Part shown: in pieces, positions 60,633 through 64,000 of the stretch
Layout: every line of letters begins with the position of its first letter
Numbering within the stretch: the stretch's first letter is position 1
Assembly: GCA_016342355.1 (NCBI GenBank)
Contig: JAEINP010000011.1
Coordinates: 49,328 to 113,327 of the forward strand
Length of the DNA: 64,000 nt
Direction: 5' to 3'
Source of the DNA: Desulfatibacillum sp.
GTDB taxonomy: Bacteria > Desulfobacterota > Desulfobacteria > Desulfobacterales > Desulfatibacillaceae
Position numbers and translations under genes: made by a program
The notes under the pieces: model-generated
What the model was told of the DNA's origin: nothing
What the model saw: the letters and a program-made list of their open reading frames with translations, nothing else
Databases searched by the model: none

Positions 60633-60702
60633 GTCCCCAAGGGGATTTGAGCCCCTGGCGCGGGCGTGAAAGGCCAGCGCCAAAGAGGCCTTGATTAAGG
60701 AC
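60633..60702 (-). pseudogene. Decayed tRNA-Glu(UUC)-like sequence
   Basis: On the minus strand 70 nt fold as a tRNA: acceptor GTCCTTA with TGGGGAC (two G-U pairs), anticodon arm TGGC-CTTTCAC-GCCC with anticodon TTC and one mismatch, T arm AGGGG-CTCAAAT-CCCCT. Acceptor, anticodon loop and T stem match bacterial tRNA-Glu. Against function: the D arm is not canonical (no GG in the loop), T54 is C, the anticodon stem has a T-C mismatch, and no CCA is encoded. It lies in the spacer upstream of the thiolase gene, in antisense orientation. Confidence 0.55.
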
Positions 60703-60808
60703 CCAATAAACTGGTATAAGATAAGACTTTATTCTATCGGGTTAAATGGCCTGGCGCCGTTATTGATAGTCTTGATTGAAATATGCAACCCCAAAGGAGA
60801 CAAATACC

Positions 60809-62059
60809 ATGAAGGAAGTTGTGATCGTGTCCGCATGCCGGACAGCCATCGGCACTTTTGGCGGCAGTTTGCGTGACGTTAAAGCCTGTATGATCGGCAA
60901 AGTGACCATGGAAGAAGCAGTTAAAAGAGCCGGGATCGACCCTGCAATTATAGATGACGTGCGTTATGGTTGCTGCATGGAACCGTGCGAAACGCTGAAT
61001 GTCACCCGAACCGCCGCCCTTTTGGCTGGTATTCCCGAAACAGTAACCGGCGTAACCATCAACCGGGTGTGCATCTCCGGTATGGAAGCCACCATCTCCG
61101 GTATGGCCATGATCCAAGCTGGCATGGCGGATGTAATTCTCTGTGGCGGAATGGAACATATGTCCGGCGTGGAATATCGCGTCCCCAGCGCCCGCTGGGG
61201 CTGCCGCCTCCAGGATACTGAATTTGTGGACGCTGTGATCCGGGGGCTTCATTGCGGTTCCCATGTCATGCCCCATCCCGAAGATGGTCCGGTCGATGCG
61301 GAAAAGCCGCCTCTGAGCTATTTCAAGGGAAAGCCCTATATCATGGGCCACACCGCAGAGTTCATCGCCCAGCACTACAATATTTCCCGCGAGGAAATGG
61401 ATGAAGTGGCACTCCGGAGCCACAACGAAGCGGAAAGGGCCACCAAGGACGGCTCCTTTGCCGATGAAATCGTGCCGGTTTCCGTGCCCCAGCGGAAAAA
61501 AGACCCCATTATCTTTGATAAGGACGAACACTTCCGTCCTGGCATGACCATGGATAAACTTGCGAGTTTGCCCCCGGCCTTTGTGCCGAAAATCGGCAAG
61601 GTTACCGCAGGAAACTCCAGCGGACTTAACGACGGCTCCACCGGCATGATCATCATGAGCGCCGATAAAGCCAAAGAGTTGGGCCTCATGCCTTTGGCAA
61701 GGATCACAGCAATCGGCCGCGGCGGTTGCCATCCTTCTGTCATGGGCTTGTCTCCGGTTCCTGCTGTTAAGGATCTCATGAATCGGTCCAACTACAAACT
61801 GGATGATTTCGAGCTTATCGAAGTCAACGAAGCCTTTGCTGCCCAATACCTGGGTTGTGAAAAGGAACTGGGCCTGAACCGTGAGATTACTAACGTAAAC
61901 GGCTCCGGCATTGGCCTGGGCCACCCTGTGGGCTCCACTGGCGCCCGTATCATGGTCACCCTCATGTACGCCATGAAAAATCGCGGCAAATCTCTGGGCA
62001 TGGCCACCCTGTGTGGGGGCGGTGGCGTTTCTATGGCCTGCGCCTTGGAAATGCTGTAG
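60809..62059 (+). CDS. Acetyl-CoA C-acyltransferase (thiolase)
   Basis: 416 residues. Nucleophile Cys88 in 'INRVCISGMEA', catalytic His372 in 'GLGHPVGSTGARI', Cys402 in 'LCGGGGVSMA', and 'EVNEAFAAQYL' and 'GNSSGLNDG' are all present, so it is a full degradative or biosynthetic thiolase. It forms or cleaves acetoacetyl-CoA or longer ketoacyl-CoA. ATG at 60809 with AAAGGAG 9 nt upstream, 11 codons inside the longest open frame. A terminator follows. No partner beta-oxidation genes are adjacent. Length (416) and central loop are slightly longer than the 392-residue norm. Confidence 0.95.
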   Translation: MKEVVIVSACRTAIGTFGGSLRDVKACMIGKVTMEEAVKRAGIDPAIIDDVRYGCCMEPCETLNVTRTAALLAGIPETVTGVTINRVCISGMEATISGMAMIQAGMADVILCGGMEHMSGVEYRVPSARWGCRLQDTEFVDAVIRGLHCGSHVMPHPEDGPVDAEKPPLSYFKGKPYIMGHTAEFIAQHYNISREEMDEVALRSHNEAERATKDGSFADEIVPVSVPQRKKDPIIFDKDEHFRPGMTMDKLASLPPAFVPKIGKVTAGNSSGLNDGSTGMIIMSADKAKELGLMPLARITAIGRGGCHPSVMGLSPVPAVKDLMNRSNYKLDDFELIEVNEAFAAQYLGCEKELGLNREITNVNGSGIGLGHPVGSTGARIMVTLMYAMKNRGKSLGMATLCGGGGVSMACALEML

Positions 62060-62084
62060 TTTTATTATTTGCAAGCCGATACCT

Positions 62085-62114
62085 AAAGGGGGCGGAATTC
62101 CGTCCCCTTTCTTT
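62085..62114 (+). terminator. Rho-independent terminator after the thiolase gene
   Basis: AAAGGGGGCGGAA / TTCCGTCCCCTTT, a 13-bp near-perfect stem (one mismatch) with CTTTT after it, 26 bases past the stop codon. Confidence 0.85.
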
Positions 62115-62156
62115 TATTAACCAATTTGCAAACCAGGGTATTACCCCACTGTGACC

Positions 62157-63746
62157 ATGAATAAGCAACAAAAAAAAGAAGTGGAGCAAAGGCGGTGTTT
62201 TGGCATCATAAGTCATCCTGATGCCGGAAAAACAACACTGACGGAAAAATTCCTCCTGTTCGGCGGAGCCATCCAGTTGGCCGGAGCTGTTAAATCCAGA
62301 AAAGCGGCTCGCCATGCCACCAGTGACTGGATGTCCATCGAAAGGGATCGCGGGATATCCGTAACCACTTCGGTTATGACATTTTCCTACCGGGATTTTG
62401 TCATCAACCTCCTGGATACCCCTGGCCACCAGGATTTTTCCGAAGACACTTACCGCGTGCTCACGGCGGTGGATAGTGCGCTCATGGTCATAGACAGCGC
62501 CAAAGGTGTGGAAACCCAAACGGAAAAGCTGATGGAGGTGTGCCGTATGCGCAACACGCCCATCATCACCTTTATCAATAAAATGGATCGGGACGGACTC
62601 CCCCCCCTGGACCTTCTGTCGGATATTGAGGAAAAACTCCAGATAGAATGTGTGCCCCTTTCGTGGCCCATTGGCGCTGGCAAGAGTTTCTCCGGAGTGT
62701 ACAATCTTTATAAAAAAGAATTGCAACTTTTCACCCCCGGAGGAAAAACCAGTCACAAGGATGGAATCCTAATCCAGAATCTGGCAGATTCTCAGCTTGA
62801 CGAGTTGGTGGGCAAGTCTTTGGCCGGGGAACTGCGCGAAGATATTGAACTCCTGGAAGGCGCTGCCAGCCCCTTTGAGATGGAGCATTACCTTTCAGGG
62901 TCTCAAACCCCTGTCTTTTTCGGTAGTGCCATTAATAATTTCGGGATTACGGAATTGTTGGACGCCTTGGTGGAAATGGCCCCTGCGCCGGGCATTAGGG
63001 CTGCCGCCACCCGGGATGTTTCTCCCTACGAGGAAGGTTTTTCAGGTTTTGCATTCAAGATTCAGGCAAATATGGACCCTGCCCACCGTGACCGCATAGC
63101 TTTTGTACGGATCTGTTCCGGCAAGTTCACTCGGGGCATGAAAGTCATGCACCATCGCATCGGCAAAGAAATGATCATTTCCAACGCCACCATGTTCATG
63201 GCTCAAGATAGGGCCAACGTGGAAGAGGCCTGGGCCGGAGACATCATTGGCGTTCACAATCACGGAACCATAAAAATTGGCGACACGTTTACCCTCAAAG
63301 AGCCCCTCAAATTTACAGGCATCCCCAATTTTGCCCCCGAACATTTTCGCAGGGTGCTGCTTAGGGACCCTATGAAGGCCAAACAGCTCAATAAAGGACT
63401 TACCCAGTTGGCGGAAGAGGGGGCTGTGCAGGTTTTCCGGCCCTTGGCGTCAGCTGACAGTATTCTGGGAGCAGTGGGCGTTTTGCAGTTTGATGTGACC
63501 ATGGCCCGTCTTAAGGCCGAATACAATGTGGATTGCATTTACGAAACGGTTGATTACACCACGGCCCGGTGGGTGGAATGTTCTGACAAAAAAATGCTGG
63601 AAAATTTCCGCAAGGCAAACCAAATAAGTCTGGCTACAGACGGTGAAGGTCAGTTGGCTTTTCTGGCGCCCAGCCAGTGGCGCTTGGGTTTTGTCCAGGA
63701 AAACTGGCCGGACGTTGTTTTCCACAAGACACGAGAATACACTTAA
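62157..63746 (+). CDS. prfC: Peptide chain release factor 3
   Basis: 529 residues from [10 protein letters not shown]. Translational GTPase motifs: G1 '[13 protein letters not shown]', G2 '[12 protein letters not shown]', G3 '[14 protein letters not shown]', G4 'NKMDRDG'. The C-terminal region '[20 protein letters not shown]' matches the RF3 C-terminal domain. RF3 releases RF1/RF2 from the ribosome after termination. A GTG two codons upstream is an alternative start; neither has a strong ribosome-binding site. The length matches the usual ~529. Single gene. Confidence 0.95.
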   Translation: MNKQQKKEVEQRRCFGIISHPDAGKTTLTEKFLLFGGAIQLAGAVKSRKAARHATSDWMSIERDRGISVTTSVMTFSYRDFVINLLDTPGHQDFSEDTYRVLTAVDSALMVIDSAKGVETQTEKLMEVCRMRNTPIITFINKMDRDGLPPLDLLSDIEEKLQIECVPLSWPIGAGKSFSGVYNLYKKELQLFTPGGKTSHKDGILIQNLADSQLDELVGKSLAGELREDIELLEGAASPFEMEHYLSGSQTPVFFGSAINNFGITELLDALVEMAPAPGIRAAATRDVSPYEEGFSGFAFKIQANMDPAHRDRIAFVRICSGKFTRGMKVMHHRIGKEMIISNATMFMAQDRANVEEAWAGDIIGVHNHGTIKIGDTFTLKEPLKFTGIPNFAPEHFRRVLLRDPMKAKQLNKGLTQLAEEGAVQVFRPLASADSILGAVGVLQFDVTMARLKAEYNVDCIYETVDYTTARWVECSDKKMLENFRKANQISLATDGEGQLAFLAPSQWRLGFVQENWPDVVFHKTREYT

Positions 63747-63893
63747 CCATTGTATATATAAAGGTTTGGACTGACTGGAATCTGGCAGGTTTTCCGACTG
63801 GCGGCAGAGGACGGGTTCGCTCTGAGTCCGGGCACAATGTAGCGATCGGATCGTGCGCTGTGTGCTTATGCCTAATGGCGTTATAACGCGCCC

Positions 63894-63933
63894 CGAAAAA
63901 GAAAAGGCCCGGATTCAAATGAATCCGAGCCTT
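63894..63933 (-). terminator. Terminator of the rRNA operon
   Basis: On the minus strand AAGGCTCGGATTC, loop ATTT, GAATCCGGGCCTT form a 13-bp stem with one wobble, then TTCTTTTTCG. It follows the 5S rRNA end by about a dozen bases. Confidence 0.9.
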
Positions 63934-63945
63934 AATCGAAAAAGA

Positions 63946-64000
63946 ATCCGGCGGCGACCTACTCTCCCACAAAGCTGCCCTTGCAGTACCATCGGCGCGG
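63946..64000 (-). rRNA. rrf: 5S ribosomal RNA, 3' part only
   Basis: On the minus strand the sequence reads CGATGGTACTGCAAGGGCAG ... GGGAGAGTAGGTCGCCGCCGG, the conserved 3' third of bacterial 5S rRNA. The 5' part, and presumably the rest of the rRNA operon, lie beyond the right window edge. A strong terminator follows at 63933-63894. Confidence 0.92.

Noticed and set aside
1..64000. CRISPR array or prophage
   Set aside because: No regularly spaced direct repeats and no phage structural, integrase or lysis genes were found.

Overview
The window reads like a chromosomal segment of an anaerobic, sulfate-reducer-type bacterium of the Desulfobacterota (Desulfobacterales, Desulfatibacillum-like). 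This is inferred from the mix of a DMSO-reductase-family molybdoenzyme, CooC-type ATPase, ExbD/TonB/TPR operon, many fatty-acid and acyl-CoA genes, eukaryotic-like Ser/Thr kinases and radical SAM proteins. It was recognised by eye, without any database search.

Layout. 1-4.7 kb: the start of a fabH-type ketoacyl synthase, a small secreted protein, a HATPase-like/receiver protein, and a FadR-type regulator with a textbook operator in front of an SDR oxidoreductase and an unknown protein. 4.8-6.0 kb: a gene-free zone of REP-like repeats, tandem repeats and decayed coding sequence. 6.0-12 kb: a two-subunit molybdoenzyme with an altered FeS motif, then an unusual fusion of a non-acylating aldehyde dehydrogenase with an iron-type alcohol dehydrogenase. 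12.4-17.3 kb: a 762-residue orphan protein, an AT-rich membrane protein, and remnants of a Fic gene and of a REP-associated transposase.

17.3-22.2 kb: a translationally coupled MoxR ATPase / VWA-metallopeptidase / 28-residue-repeat protein module and a long acyl-CoA dehydrogenase. 22.4-32.8 kb: two paralogous secreted ankyrin proteins facing a membrane protein with two zinc ribbons and two paralogous membrane Ser/Thr kinases, closed by a PspA protein. 33-40.8 kb: a radical SAM protein and an exbD-tonB-TPR-CooC-(1008-residue membrane protein) operon. 40.8-43.5 kb: an MFS transporter, a cobalamin riboswitch with its own terminator in front of a lone 64-codon ORF, and a lipase.

43.7-48.5 kb: an operon with a 36-codon upstream ORF, histidine kinase, OmpR-type regulator, cyclic-nucleotide-binding/Sm-like protein and two PilT-like ATPases, the first with degenerate catalytic boxes. 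48.5-57 kb: thioesterase, large alpha/beta hydrolase, grpE-dnaK, SRP RNA, HtrA-type protease and a HlyC/CorC protein. 57-64 kb: an IS remnant abutting an RND exporter with its TetR regulator, a decayed tRNA-Glu-like sequence, a thiolase, prfC, and the 3' end of a 5S rRNA with its terminator at the right edge, on the minus strand.

The most unusual items are the riboswitch-controlled 64-aa protein, the ALDH-ADH fusion, the 28-residue-repeat MoxR/VWA module, the degenerate PilT paralogue, the kinase island and the Cys-to-Ser change in the molybdoenzyme. No CRISPR array, intact mobile element or prophage was seen.
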